64,000 nucleotides of DNA from an uncultured Dehalococcoidia bacterium (GCA_958295685.1 OY282365.1:2356001-2420000), one strand, 5' to 3'; shown: positions 51,494-60,126, counted from the first letter of the stretch. Program-made: numbers and translations. Notes: generated from the sequence alone by a model not told the origin.

Positions 51494-52939
51494 ATGACGA
51501 CAGACGGCGCGGGAACGGTCATCAGCGCGGCGGGGCTCGGCCTCGTCCACGCTCCGGGTCTGGTGCGCTACGGCTCCAAGCCCCACAGGGAGATCGCCAA
51601 GCATCCCGATCTGCTGAAAGACATATCGGGCCATCTGAGAAGCTACGAGGACGCGGTGGTCTACCCGCCGAACAGGGCCTTCCTGGGCAGCGTCTACCCC
51701 GACGCGCTGAAGGACGTGGAGCGGCCGTGGTACACGGTCACGGGGGACGCCCCGCGTCTCCAGCGGGACGGCGACATCCTCCCGGAGGAGGAGTTCTACG
51801 GACTGATGAAGGCGTTCGACCAGTTCGACCTGGTGTCGCTCGAGGAGTCGTTCGTCCGGGACGCAAGGGCCAGGCTGGAGGAGAACCCATTCGTCACAAG
51901 CGAGGACGTGGAGAGGCTGGGCAGTGGAGAACCGGCCTCGGTCATCGAGGGGAAGGCCGCGTCAGGGGGGCTGCCCCTCGTCCTGCGAGGAGGCCGGGTC
52001 GTCGGATCCCTCAGCCCGGCCCACGAAGAGGACCTGTCGCTGACTGCCCACATCCTGATGGAAAACCTGGTCTGCAAGACCACGGGCATCATGGCTCTGA
52101 GGACGATGCTGTCCAAGGAGGGCATCGATCCCGGGACGATCCAATACGTGGTGAACAGCGGCGAGGAGGCCGTGGGCGACCGCTACCAGCGCGGGGGCGG
52201 CAATCTGGCCAAGGCAATGGCCGAGTCGGCGGGCTGCGTCAACGCGACCGGCTCGGACGTCAAGGCGTTCTGCTGCGCGCCCAACCACGCCGTCGTGCTG
52301 GCGGCGTCGCTGGTGCGGGCCGGAGTCTACGACAGGGTGGTGGTGATAGGGGGCGCGTCCCTGGCGAAGCTGGGGATGAAGTTCCAGGGCCATCTCAAGA
52401 ACGACGTGCCCATCCTGGAGGACGTGCTGGCGGGCTTCGCCATGGTCATCGAGCCGGACGACGGCCGGTCGCCGCTGCTGCGCCTCGACTCGGTCGGCTC
52501 GCACACCGTCGGCGCCGCGTCGTCACAGCAGGCCATATTCGAGAAGCTGGTGGTGGAGCCGCTCACCAAGCTGGGGCTGGGGCTGCGGGACGTCGACAAG
52601 TACGCCACCGAGCTCCACAACCCGGAGGTGACCGAGCCCTCCGGCACGGGCGACGTTCCCGCGCGGAACTACCGGCTCATAGCGAGCATCGCGGCCTATC
52701 ACAAGCAGATCGGCATCAAGGAGATCGGCGAGTTCATGGACACGCACGGGATGCCGGGCTTCTCGCCGACGCAGGGCCACGTCGCGTCGGCAGTCCCGTT
52801 CCTGGGCCACGCGCTCGAAGGGCTGAAGGACGGAAGCCTGAACAGGGTACTGTTCCTGGCGAAGGGAAGCCTGTTCCTGGGACGGATGACCCAGCAGTCG
52901 GACGGGCTGTCATTCATACTGGAGCGGAATGCGGAATAG
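51494..52939 (+). CDS. grdC: GrdC-type subunit (component C beta) of glycine reductase
   Basis: 481 residues, related to FabH-like thiolase-fold proteins. Family signature HLRSYEDAVVYPPNRAFLG near residues 48-66, ERPWYTVTGD, EEFYGLMKAFDQFDLVSLEE, then the thiolase-like core (NSGEEAVGDRYQRGGGNLAK, DVKAFCCAPNHAVVLAASLV) and GFSPTQGHVASAVPF near the end. In glycine reductase, GrdC and GrdD release acetyl phosphate from the carboxymethyl-selenoether on GrdA. GAGGGAGGAAGG precedes the ATG. Divergent from the grdB/grdE-type pair; no GrdD is present, so its partner is unknown. Confidence 0.87.
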   Translation: MTTDGAGTVISAAGLGLVHAPGLVRYGSKPHREIAKHPDLLKDISGHLRSYEDAVVYPPNRAFLGSVYPDALKDVERPWYTVTGDAPRLQRDGDILPEEEFYGLMKAFDQFDLVSLEESFVRDARARLEENPFVTSEDVERLGSGEPASVIEGKAASGGLPLVLRGGRVVGSLSPAHEEDLSLTAHILMENLVCKTTGIMALRTMLSKEGIDPGTIQYVVNSGEEAVGDRYQRGGGNLAKAMAESAGCVNATGSDVKAFCCAPNHAVVLAASLVRAGVYDRVVVIGGASLAKLGMKFQGHLKNDVPILEDVLAGFAMVIEPDDGRSPLLRLDSVGSHTVGAASSQQAIFEKLVVEPLTKLGLGLRDVDKYATELHNPEVTEPSGTGDVPARNYRLIASIAAYHKQIGIKEIGEFMDTHGMPGFSPTQGHVASAVPFLGHALEGLKDGSLNRVLFLAKGSLFLGRMTQQSDGLSFILERNAE

Positions 52940-52947
52940 AGGCGGGG

Positions 52948-52976
52948 TTGACCCAGCATCAGCACGGCCTTATGTT
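52948..52976 (+). promoter_or_regulatory. Promoter for the DUF262/DUF1524 gene
   Basis: -35 TTGACC (52948-52953), 17-base spacer, -10 TATGTT (52971-52976). The gene has a good AAGGAG site (52998-53003) before its GTG start, so it can be expressed on its own. Confidence 0.55.
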
Positions 52977-53010
52977 AATCTGAACTTGTCCCAATCTAAG
53001 GAGAAGCACA

Positions 53011-54666
53011 GTGAAAGCCAGTCAAGTAGTCTTCCAACAGTTGCTGAATGGGAAAATCCAGTATGTGATACCCCTGTATCAGCGCACCTACAGCTGGACA
53101 GAGAACCAATGGGAACAGCTTTGGATTGACCTGCTGGAGGTCTATGACATGCCCGAGCCACGGAACCACTTCATTGGCTCAGTGGTAACCCAGCAGATAG
53201 GCGTCACGTCCCCCGAGGGTACCCGAAAGTACACGCTAATTGATGGCCAACAGCGAATGACCACCCTCTTCATCTTGCTTAGCGTCGTTCGGGAACAAGC
53301 GGAGCAAATCGATGGCAGCTTGTACTCGGAAATCTTAGAGAATTCATTGATTAATAAATTCGTCAACGAAGAAGACCGAATCAAGCTGATGCCCACTCAG
53401 GCCGACCGTGATTCATTCGCGTCAGTAGTGGATGGCAAGTCTCCAGAGCCTGGAACCCAAATTGAGAAGGCTCGGAAGTTCTTTATGAAAGTTCTGGGCG
53501 ACAAGGATGCTAGTGGCAACGAGATTGATTTGCGAAAACTCTACAGATCAATAGTCCAGCATCTCGATATGGTCAGCATACTTCTTGAAGGAGATGATAG
53601 CCCTAACCGAATTTTCGAGAGCCTAAACAACACTGGGATGCCTCTGAGTGTAGCCGACTTGATTCGGAATTATCTACTCATGAACATCACGGATCCACGT
53701 CACCAAGGAGAGGCTTACAAGGAGTATTGGTATCCTATGCAGCAGTCACTTATGAACGAGTCCAGGGACGACATGGGGGATTTCTTCTGGCGCTACCTGA
53801 TGATGGATGGTAGCCTGACACGTAAAGACGATACTTATGATGAGATTCGGAAACGGCTCAAGTCTCCAACGCCTGATGAAGTAGTAGACAAGATGAAGGA
53901 GTTCCTTAAATTCTCGGACTATTACGCCCAGATTACCGAGAAGAAATGCTCTGACATTAACATCAAGGAACAGATACAGAGGCTGAATCAATGGGAAGTC
54001 GAGGTAGCATATCCATTTCTGATGACCGCTTTTGACGGTCTTGCCTCGAACAGGATCAGTGCGGAGCAACTTGTCTCTGTCATGCGTATGATTGAATCGT
54101 TCGTTGTTCGGAGAACAGTATGTGGAGTGCCGACGAACCAATTGCGTCGCATATTTGCTCAATTGTCAGGGCAAGTGCATACTGACACCATCATCGAGTC
54201 TACTCGAACGTACCTATCTGAGAATAGATGGCCTTCAGACGACGAGTTCCGTTCTAGGTTTGTCGACTTTCGGCTCTACGTGCCAGCCCGATTGCGCCGC
54301 ACCCGGCTCGTCCTGTATTCACTGGAACGTTCTTTCGGTCACAAGGAGATCCCGGAGCTCAATTCCAATATAACAATTGAGCATATAATGCCCCAAACCC
54401 TTTCACCTGAATGGCGGAGCGCCATAGGTCCCAGTGCTGCGGAGATTCACGACCAGTGGGTTGATACGGTCGGCAATCTAACTCTGACAGGATACAATCC
54501 AAATATGGGGAACAAGCCATTCGCAGAGAAGAAGTCCTCTTTTGCTCAATCCAAATTCTCACTAAGTGAGTCTCTGCGGGACGTCAGTAAATGGGATGAG
54601 GACGCAATTCAGAGCCGAGGGAATGAGATGGCCGACAGAGCGTTGCTAATATGGCGGCGTGACTAA
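53011..54666 (+). CDS. Single-chain GmrSD-type (DUF262 + DUF1524) restriction-like protein
   Basis: 551 residues. The N-terminal DUF262/ParB-like domain shows IPLYQRTYSWTENQWEQL and the NTP-binding motif LIDGQQRMTTLFIL; FESLNNTGMPLSVADLIRN follows. The C-terminal DUF1524 domain has the HNH-type motif ITIEHIMPQTL and VGNLTLTGYNPNMGNKPF. This is the fused form of type IV restriction enzyme GmrSD/BrxU, which cuts modified DNA using a nucleotide. GTG start with AAGGAG. Its A/T-richer composition and tandem isolation between unrelated genes suggest horizontal gain. Target modification unknown. Confidence 0.9.
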   Translation: MKASQVVFQQLLNGKIQYVIPLYQRTYSWTENQWEQLWIDLLEVYDMPEPRNHFIGSVVTQQIGVTSPEGTRKYTLIDGQQRMTTLFILLSVVREQAEQIDGSLYSEILENSLINKFVNEEDRIKLMPTQADRDSFASVVDGKSPEPGTQIEKARKFFMKVLGDKDASGNEIDLRKLYRSIVQHLDMVSILLEGDDSPNRIFESLNNTGMPLSVADLIRNYLLMNITDPRHQGEAYKEYWYPMQQSLMNESRDDMGDFFWRYLMMDGSLTRKDDTYDEIRKRLKSPTPDEVVDKMKEFLKFSDYYAQITEKKCSDINIKEQIQRLNQWEVEVAYPFLMTAFDGLASNRISAEQLVSVMRMIESFVVRRTVCGVPTNQLRRIFAQLSGQVHTDTIIESTRTYLSENRWPSDDEFRSRFVDFRLYVPARLRRTRLVLYSLERSFGHKEIPELNSNITIEHIMPQTLSPEWRSAIGPSAAEIHDQWVDTVGNLTLTGYNPNMGNKPFAEKKSSFAQSKFSLSESLRDVSKWDEDAIQSRGNEMADRALLIWRRD

Positions 54667-54793
54667 CTACTTCCTGGATCACGGCGATGCACCCTGCCGG
54701 GGACGGATTCCCGCGAACGGGGACTTGCATAACTCCCCAATTGAGGAGATACCGTGGGCGTGAACCAGCCGCCGGCAACCTGGCGTTCACGGC

Positions 54794-54822
54794 TTCTGGA
54801 TTCCGGCTTCCGCCGGAATGAC
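54794..54822. repeat. REP-like repeat with ATTCCGGC stem
   Basis: ATTCCGGC (54800-54807), loop TTCC, GCCGGAAT (54812-54819), followed by GACGG. The same element, in opposite orientation, is at 63461-63488. The 202-base gap here otherwise shows only degenerate inverted repeats and could end both convergent transcripts. Confidence 0.65.
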
Positions 54823-54868
54823 GGTTGTTCAAAAGTCGCCGTATCGTAGTACGGGGCGACTCTTCCGC

Positions 54869-55528
54869 TCAGCCGGCCGGCGTCCCGTGGTGTATCTCGT
54901 CCTGGCGGCTTGTTGTGCGCCGAACGATCAGGATGGCCAGTACGCCGGCGCATACCATGAGCGCATTGGCGATGATGTCCAATCGCAGGTAAACGGCGGA
55001 CGGGATGGCATCCGGATCAAAAAGGGTCCCCTCATAGACGAGGGAGAAAATTCCAACGGAATTGGCGGCCAGCCACAATATCCACCACCACGTCACCGGC
55101 GCCACAGGCCATCCGCCGGTGGACCTCCATATCTCCGCCAGCGCCTGATAGGGGCGGAGGAAGTTCATAATCGGAATAAACCACCAGCCAACGGCCCAGC
55201 CCGGCGAGAACCGCTGGCCGTGCGTTCCGAGCGGCTGCAGGTTGCTGCCCGCCCGATGTATCCACGTCAGGAACAGCGCCGCGGTCGGTATGAACACCAG
55301 CACAGCCAGAACACCCACCCAGTTGCTGGCATCCAGAGCGCCGGCCAACTCGGCAGGCGGAACGGACTGCGACACCGGACCCAGCAGCGTCAGATCGATC
55401 ACCAGCCACACCGCGTATATGACGCACGACACTGCCAGCAGCCCCATGGCCCAGTTCGCGCGGCTCCTCGGCGACCCGTATGGATGGGCCGCGGTCTGAC
55501 CTGCCTGTTTGCCTTCGGAATTCATCAC
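54869..55528 (-). CDS. DUF4328-family membrane protein
   Basis: 219 residues with about five hydrophobic helices (WAMGLLAVSCVIYAVWLVI, VGVLAVLVFIPTAALFLTWI, and later ones). Diagnostic DUF4328 block FSPGWAVGWWFIPIMNFLRP, followed by YQALAEIW. Function unknown; family members are small integral membrane proteins. GTG start with GGGAGG; the ATG one codon later is equivalent. Twelve bases after the dehydrogenase gene, so probably last in the infC operon. Confidence 0.85.
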   Translation of the reverse strand: MMNSEGKQAGQTAAHPYGSPRSRANWAMGLLAVSCVIYAVWLVIDLTLLGPVSQSVPPAELAGALDASNWVGVLAVLVFIPTAALFLTWIHRAGSNLQPLGTHGQRFSPGWAVGWWFIPIMNFLRPYQALAEIWRSTGGWPVAPVTWWWILWLAANSVGIFSLVYEGTLFDPDAIPSAVYLRLDIIANALMVCAGVLAILIVRRTTSRQDEIHHGTPAG

Positions 55529-55540
55529 GTCCTCCCGTCT

Positions 55541-56458
55541 CTATTCGGTCGGAGAGTCGATGCGCTCTCCGCCGTGCTTGTGCACCAGCTGAGCGGCTAT
55601 GGTGAACACGTCGGAGCGGCCCCCTGAGGGAGACGCCTTGAACAGTTCGGCTGCGAGGGCGGCCATTGGCGCGGGCACGCCCAGTCCGCCCGCGATCCTG
55701 ACCGCCCATATTAGCTGGCTGGCCTCCTCGATGGCGGGAGGCGGCGTCTCGCTGAAGGTCGGTCTGTACCGGTCGTCCTGGGGCTGGTGAAAGAGCTCGG
55801 CGGCCTGGGAGAGTATCCAGCTTCGCGCGGCGCCCGTGGTCAGCACGTCGAGCAGCGCGGCCACGTCTAGGCCGGCCTTCGAGGCGAGCGCGAGCGCCTC
55901 GGCGATGACGAAGTCGGTCATCTTGGTGATCATGTTGTTCACGACCTTGGCCAGGTGTCCGCTGCCGCTGGGGCCTACGTGGGCTATCCGTCCGCCGACG
56001 GCCTGGAAAATCGGGATGCACCTGTCGTACGCGGCCTCGTCTCCGCCGACCATGATCGCGAGGCTGCCGTCTGCCGCGCCGAGAGGGCCGCCGCTGCAAC
56101 CGGCGTCCAGGAAGGCCACGCCCCTACGGGCGGCCTCGGCGGCGTGTCGGCGCGATACGTCGGGGTCGCAGTTGCCGCCGTCCACGACCACCGCGCCGGC
56201 GCGGACGGCCGACAGGACGCCGTCCGCGCCCGACAGCGCCTCTCCGACCTGGCTCGCGTGCACCATGAGCCACACGACGTCGGACTCGCGGGCGGCGGCG
56301 GCGGGGGAGGCTGCGGGAGTCGCGCCGGCAGCCGCGAGCTCGCGGACAGGCTCGTCGGACAGGTCGTAGACCGTGACCCGAAAGCCGGCCCTCAGCAGGC
56401 AGCGGGCCATGGGCGAGCCCATCTTGCCGACGCCTATGAAGGCGACTCGGTCGACCAC
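55541..56458 (-). CDS. 3-hydroxyisobutyrate dehydrogenase-family oxidoreductase
   Basis: 305-residue NAD(P)-dependent beta-hydroxyacid dehydrogenase. Rossmann motif GVGKMGSPMARCLL at residues 8-21, substrate loop DAGCSGGPLGAADG and the catalytic lysine region GHLAKVVNNMI are standard. The family covers 3-hydroxyisobutyrate, tartronate semialdehyde and related acids. It begins 1 base after the neighbouring sugar-phosphate isomerase-like gene, which suggests both act on C3-C4 hydroxyacid or glyoxylate-derived compounds; this is inference. Confidence 0.9.
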   Translation of the reverse strand: MVDRVAFIGVGKMGSPMARCLLRAGFRVTVYDLSDEPVRELAAAGATPAASPAAAARESDVVWLMVHASQVGEALSGADGVLSAVRAGAVVVDGGNCDPDVSRRHAAEAARRGVAFLDAGCSGGPLGAADGSLAIMVGGDEAAYDRCIPIFQAVGGRIAHVGPSGSGHLAKVVNNMITKMTDFVIAEALALASKAGLDVAALLDVLTTGAARSWILSQAAELFHQPQDDRYRPTFSETPPPAIEEASQLIWAVRIAGGLGVPAPMAALAAELFKASPSGGRSDVFTIAAQLVHKHGGERIDSPTE

Positions 56459-56459
56459 G

Positions 56460-57317
56460 TTACCCGTCCCCGTCGAACAGCGCCTTCAGGAACCTCAGGC
56501 CGTCCGCGGCGGTCTCGTCGGGGGAGGACGTCCCCGCGTCGTGCCAGAGCCTCAGATGGCGGGCCGGGCCGCGGCTCTGGTGGCCTCCGGGCGCCATCAC
56601 CACCGGGCCCCGGTAGCCGACCTCCTCCAGCGCGTCCCTGAGTCCGCGCCAGTCCAGGTGGCCGGTGCCCGGCACGCCGCGGTCGTGCTCCATGACCTGG
56701 AGGTATGCGAGCCTGTCCCCCGCCGTCCTCACGGCCTGGGGGATAGACTTCTCTTCGATGTTCGCGTGGAAGGTGTCGATCATCATGCGGAAGTTGGGGC
56801 TGCCCACGGCGTCGACCAGCTGGACGGCCTCTACGGATCGGACGCAGAAGCTGCTCTCGTAGCGGTTCAGCGGCTCGAACACGAGCGTTATGCCGCGGTC
56901 GGCGGCATAACCTGCGGCCTCCCGCAGGGCCGGGGCGGCGCGGCCGACGTCGGCCCGAAGCTCGTCCCGGGAGCGCAGCCTCAGGATGCCCGGCCCCTCC
57001 GCGATCTCACCGGATATGACGGCCGCCCCGAGGCTCTCGGCAACGTCCACGCAGTATCTGAGGTGGTCGACCCCGGCGGCCCGAACCGCCGCGTCGGGAT
57101 CCGTCAGGCTGGACTCGGGGGTCACCTGGGTCAGCACCACCGGTTCCACGTCATGGGCACGGAGCTCCGAGGCCACCGCCTGAACGTCGAACGGATCGCG
57201 GTCCCACACGGTGATCTCCAGGATGTCGAACCCCAGCGAGCGGACGCGGCCGATCGTCCACACGTCCTCGTCCGTGAAGGGCGCGGCGTAGTTCAGGGAG
57301 CTGATGCCGTACCTCAT
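56460..57317 (-). CDS. Sugar phosphate isomerase/epimerase (AP endonuclease-like TIM barrel)
   Basis: 285 residues of the xylose-isomerase-like TIM-barrel family. Metal-binding acidic and His residues appear in LVFEPLNRYESSF, MMIDTFHANIEE and HLDWRGLRDAL. Relatives include hydroxypyruvate isomerase, D-psicose/tagatose epimerase and inosose enzymes. It sits between rplT (25 bases) and a beta-hydroxyacid dehydrogenase, a pairing like hyi-glxR in glyoxylate metabolism. Substrate cannot be fixed from sequence. Confidence 0.85.
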   Translation of the reverse strand: MRYGISSLNYAAPFTDEDVWTIGRVRSLGFDILEITVWDRDPFDVQAVASELRAHDVEPVVLTQVTPESSLTDPDAAVRAAGVDHLRYCVDVAESLGAAVISGEIAEGPGILRLRSRDELRADVGRAAPALREAAGYAADRGITLVFEPLNRYESSFCVRSVEAVQLVDAVGSPNFRMMIDTFHANIEEKSIPQAVRTAGDRLAYLQVMEHDRGVPGTGHLDWRGLRDALEEVGYRGPVVMAPGGHQSRGPARHLRLWHDAGTSSPDETAADGLRFLKALFDGDG

Positions 57318-57342
57318 CGCGCCCCCTGTGGACCTGGGCCGG

Positions 57343-57705
57343 TCAGGCTGCGGCGACCTGCGCTCTGGCCGTCTCCACGATCCGGGCGAATGCGCTCGGG
57401 TCCCTGACGGCGAGGTCGGCGAGCATCTTGCGGTCGACCGCGACCCCCGCCAGCTTCAACCCGTGTATGAGAGAGCTGTACGACATGCCGTTCGCGCGGG
57501 CGCCGGCGTTGATGCGGATGTTCCACTGACGCCGCCTGTCTCCCTTGCGCTCTCTGCGGTGGGCGTAGGAGTAGCTCAGGGCGTGCAACAACGACTCCCG
57601 GGCCTGGCGGTACAGCCTGTGACGCCCGCCCTGGTGGCCCCGGGTCTGCCTGAGCACCTTGCGGTGTCTGCGTCTGCGTGTCTGACTGCTGGATATCCTG
57701 GTCAT
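57343..57705 (-). CDS. rplT: 50S ribosomal protein L20
   Basis: L20, 120 residues, an assembly factor-like 50S protein and, in several bacteria, a repressor of its own infC-rpmI-rplT operon. Basic N-terminus RRRRHRKVLRQTRGHQGGR, then ESLLHALSYSYAHRRERKGDRR and the C-terminal LIHGLKLAGVAVDRKMLAD. ATG start; 7 bases after rpmI, the canonical order. Confidence 0.97.
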   Translation of the reverse strand: MTRISSSQTRRRRHRKVLRQTRGHQGGRHRLYRQARESLLHALSYSYAHRRERKGDRRRQWNIRINAGARANGMSYSSLIHGLKLAGVAVDRKMLADLAVRDPSAFARIVETARAQVAAA

Positions 57706-57712
57706 TTTCCCT

Positions 57713-57925
57713 TCAGCCGAGAAGCCGTCTGATGCGGCCAGCGTCGGCGGGGCTGACCGCGAGTTTGCCCGAGAACTGCCGCCGAACCTTCGCGGGCTTC
57801 TTCCGCCGCAGGTGGCTCCGGTGGCCCTTCATCCTCAACAGCTTGCCGGTGCCGGTGCGCTTGAACCTGGCAGCGACGCCCTTGTGCGTCTTAAGCTTTG
57901 GCAACTTGCTCTCCTTCTTTGACAT
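57713..57925 (-). CDS. rpmI: 50S ribosomal protein L35
   Basis: L35, 70 residues: PKLKTHKGVAARFKRTGTGK, HRSHLRRKKPAKVRR and a C-terminal VSPADAGRIRRLLG. ATG at 57925 is the family start and lies 35 bases inside the 3' end of infC in a different frame. An in-frame ATG further upstream would add a non-conserved MPRRRLP segment. Confidence 0.95.
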   Translation of the reverse strand: MSKKESKLPKLKTHKGVAARFKRTGTGKLLRMKGHRSHLRRKKPAKVRRQFSGKLAVSPADAGRIRRLLG

Positions 57926-58451
57926 CGGGAGCCTTCGTCTTGGCAACCGTCGGCGCCAGCACCATAGACAGCCACCGCCCCTCGAAGGCCGGCGGCCTCT
58001 CCAGCGCCGCGTCGTCCACGAGGTCCTCGGCCACCCGCCTCAACAGCGTCATCCCGACGTCCGGATGATCCATCTCCCGTCCCCGAAACATCACCGTGAC
58101 CTTGACCTTCGACCCCTCGCCCAGCAGCCGCTTGACCAGTCTGGTCTTCGCGGACCTGTCGTGTTCTCCGATCCTCGTCTTGAGACGCACCTCTCGCAGC
58201 TCGTTCGCAGGCTTCCTCTTTCGGGCCTCGCGCTCCTTCCGCGTCGTCTCATAGCGGAACCGACCGTAGTCCATCAGTCGACAGACGGGCGGCATCGCGG
58301 CGGGAGCGACCTCGACGAGGTCCAAGCCTCTGTCCTCGGCCACCTCCATCGCCTGCCGGGTCGGCATCACACCGAGCTGCTCACCCTTCTCATCGACGAG
58401 CCGCACGGTGAGGACCCGAATCCTCTGGTTTACCCGATAGTCCTTAGGTAT
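57891..58451 (-). CDS. infC: Translation initiation factor IF-3 (apparent ATA start)
   Basis: IF-3, 186 residues from the ATA at 58451. The N-terminal domain begins KDYRVNQRIRVLTVRLVDEK and continues GEQLGVMPTRQAMEVAEDRG; the C-terminal domain shows KTRIGEHDRSAKTRL and VKVTVMFRGREMDHPD. The frame is closed by TGA just 3 bases before the ATA, and no ATG/GTG/TTG precedes the conserved RVNQRIRV. A GTG at 58406 would cut off this block. E. coli infC uses AUU for self-regulation; ATA here would serve likewise. GAGGGTGAGG lies upstream. Overlaps rpmI. Confidence 0.92.
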   Translation of the reverse strand: MPKDYRVNQRIRVLTVRLVDEKGEQLGVMPTRQAMEVAEDRGLDLVEVAPAAMPPVCRLMDYGRFRYETTRKEREARKRKPANELREVRLKTRIGEHDRSAKTRLVKRLLGEGSKVKVTVMFRGREMDHPDVGMTLLRRVAEDLVDDAALERPPAFEGRWLSMVLAPTVAKTKAPDVKEGEQVAKA

Positions 58452-58540
58452 TCCTCACCCTCATGAGACGATTCCCGTTGCCGGGGACAACCGAATATAG
58501 CACACACTGGACTTTCCAGGCAACACAGCCGCCAATCCGA

Positions 58541-58801
58541 CAGGGTCTTTCCAAAGTCAGGGTGAAAGTAGTGCAGCAGTTGGTTGAACGCCGAGTCTCT
58601 GTGCTCTGCCTGTGAGCGGTTCCTGCAACGACCACAATGAGCAGGCCCCTCAGCAGGGTGAGGGCAACGTTTCTGAGCAGGCTTAGCACTGCTCCACTCC
58701 CATGGTGCTGCATCACGTGGCGGTCTTCAAGACGGTGACTCATCCATCTCTCACCTCCTTGCCCCATTCTCATACTTCTATAAGACTTTGGAAAGACCCT
58801 G
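58541..58801. mobile_element. MITE-like insertion-sequence remnant with 18-bp terminal inverted repeats
   Basis: CAGGGTCTTTCCAAAGTC (58541-58558) and its exact complement (58784-58801) bound 261 bases. On the minus strand the interior encodes EDRHVMQHHGSGAVLSLLRN and VALTLLRG, resembling the C-terminal end of ISAs1/IS4-like transposases, but no full transposase. It looks like an internally deleted IS. No target-site duplication was seen. It occupies over half of the 450-base divergent gap between infC and the 58902 gene; the rest shows nothing clear. Confidence 0.6.
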
Positions 58802-58901
58802 CCCTAGAAGCGAAGGCCCCGACGTTGACGCCCGGCATCCCCGCCACTAAAATGGCCCAATCCCGACGACCCGGCCCTACAGAACGGTGGAGGTTCCCTA
58901 C

Positions 58902-60089
58902 ATGATCTACGACGGGCACGCCTACTGCTTCCCGGACCTGAGGGGAAACGCCGGCTGGACCGACAGGGACGAGTTCATGCGCCACCTCCAATTCGCCGTG
59001 GCCGCTCACTTCCAACCCGCCTTCCGCGCACGAGACCGCGCCCCGGCCGACAGCAACACCCTCGCCGACCTGTCCCAGGGGTGGAGCTTCGACGCCCTGA
59101 AAGACGCCAACTTCCGACCCGCAGGCTACGGCCGCTACGAATGGGAGGCGGATGGCGAGACCTGCTACAAGCAGATGATGCCCCCGGGCCTCGTCGACAT
59201 GTCGTTCTCAGCCGAAAGCCTCGTGGCCCAGATGGACTACGCCGGCGTCGACCTCGCCCTGCTCCACCGCACGCCATACCTCGGCGTCGGCAACGACTTC
59301 ATCTCAGACTGCGTCAACCGCTTCCCCGACAGAATCCAGGGCCTCGCGCACGTCGAGGAATGGCTGGTCCAGCCACAGACCGACGAGGCCGTCTGGCGGC
59401 TCCGAAGAGCCATCGGCGAACTCGAACTCCACGGCCTCCAATGGCTCCCCAGCCACCTCGAATTCTACGGCCAGACCGAACCCTGGGACTCCGAGGGCTT
59501 CACACCCTTCTGGAACGAGGCCGCCGGACTCGGCATCCCCGTCTTCTTCACCCTACAGGGCCGAACCGAACCCCGTTACGACTCGTACCTCGAAGAACTC
59601 AGAACCCTCAGCCGCTGGATGGCCGCATACCCCGACGTCACCGTCGTCCTCACACACGGCCTCTCTTGGCGCATGTTCATGACCGACGACGGCTTGGACA
59701 TCCCCGACGACGTGCTCGACGCCGTCCCCATCGACAACCCCAACTTCAACCTCCAGCTGCTGTTCCCCATCTTCCTAGGCCGTGAGTGGGACTACCCGAT
59801 GCCGCAGGTCCGCCCCACCGTGGAGATGCTGGTGAGGCGAATCGGCGCCGACCGCCTCATCTGGGGCACCGACATACCCATGTGCATCAGGTACTACACC
59901 TACCGCCAGACCCTCGACTTCGCGCGCCTCCACTGGGACTTCCTAGGCCCACAGGACCTCCCCACCCTGCGGCACGCAGACATGCGGCGCGCCCGCCCGC
60001 GCTTCGAAAGCTCCCACGACCTGCCCGATGACCTGGCCCTCATACTCGGCGGCAACATGGCCCGCATCATGGGCGTCCAGGACGCATGA
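58902..60089 (+). CDS. Amidohydrolase-family protein, TIM-barrel (paralogue 1)
   Basis: 395 residues, metal-dependent hydrolase/decarboxylase superfamily (amidohydrolase 2). Visible motifs: MIYDGHAYCFPD at the start, GLAHVEEWLVQP, LGIPVFFTLQGR, VTVVLTHGLSW and WGTDIPMC. The first metal motif reads DGHAYC rather than HxH, so metal binding may differ from ACMSD-type enzymes. Downstream neighbour at 60127 is a paralogue with the same layout. ATG at 58902 matches the paralogue's start and has GGTGGAGG before it. Substrate unknown. Confidence 0.82.
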   Translation: MIYDGHAYCFPDLRGNAGWTDRDEFMRHLQFAVAAHFQPAFRARDRAPADSNTLADLSQGWSFDALKDANFRPAGYGRYEWEADGETCYKQMMPPGLVDMSFSAESLVAQMDYAGVDLALLHRTPYLGVGNDFISDCVNRFPDRIQGLAHVEEWLVQPQTDEAVWRLRRAIGELELHGLQWLPSHLEFYGQTEPWDSEGFTPFWNEAAGLGIPVFFTLQGRTEPRYDSYLEELRTLSRWMAAYPDVTVVLTHGLSWRMFMTDDGLDIPDDVLDAVPIDNPNFNLQLLFPIFLGREWDYPMPQVRPTVEMLVRRIGADRLIWGTDIPMCIRYYTYRQTLDFARLHWDFLGPQDLPTLRHADMRRARPRFESSHDLPDDLALILGGNMARIMGVQDA

Positions 60090-60126
60090 CCCCAGACCCC
60101 ACAACCCGCCCCAAGGGAGGCTCCGC

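Noticed and set aside
58444..58773. Independent small gene upstream of infC
   Set aside because: Its product is only a transposase-end remnant and overlaps the MITE-like element and infC start region.
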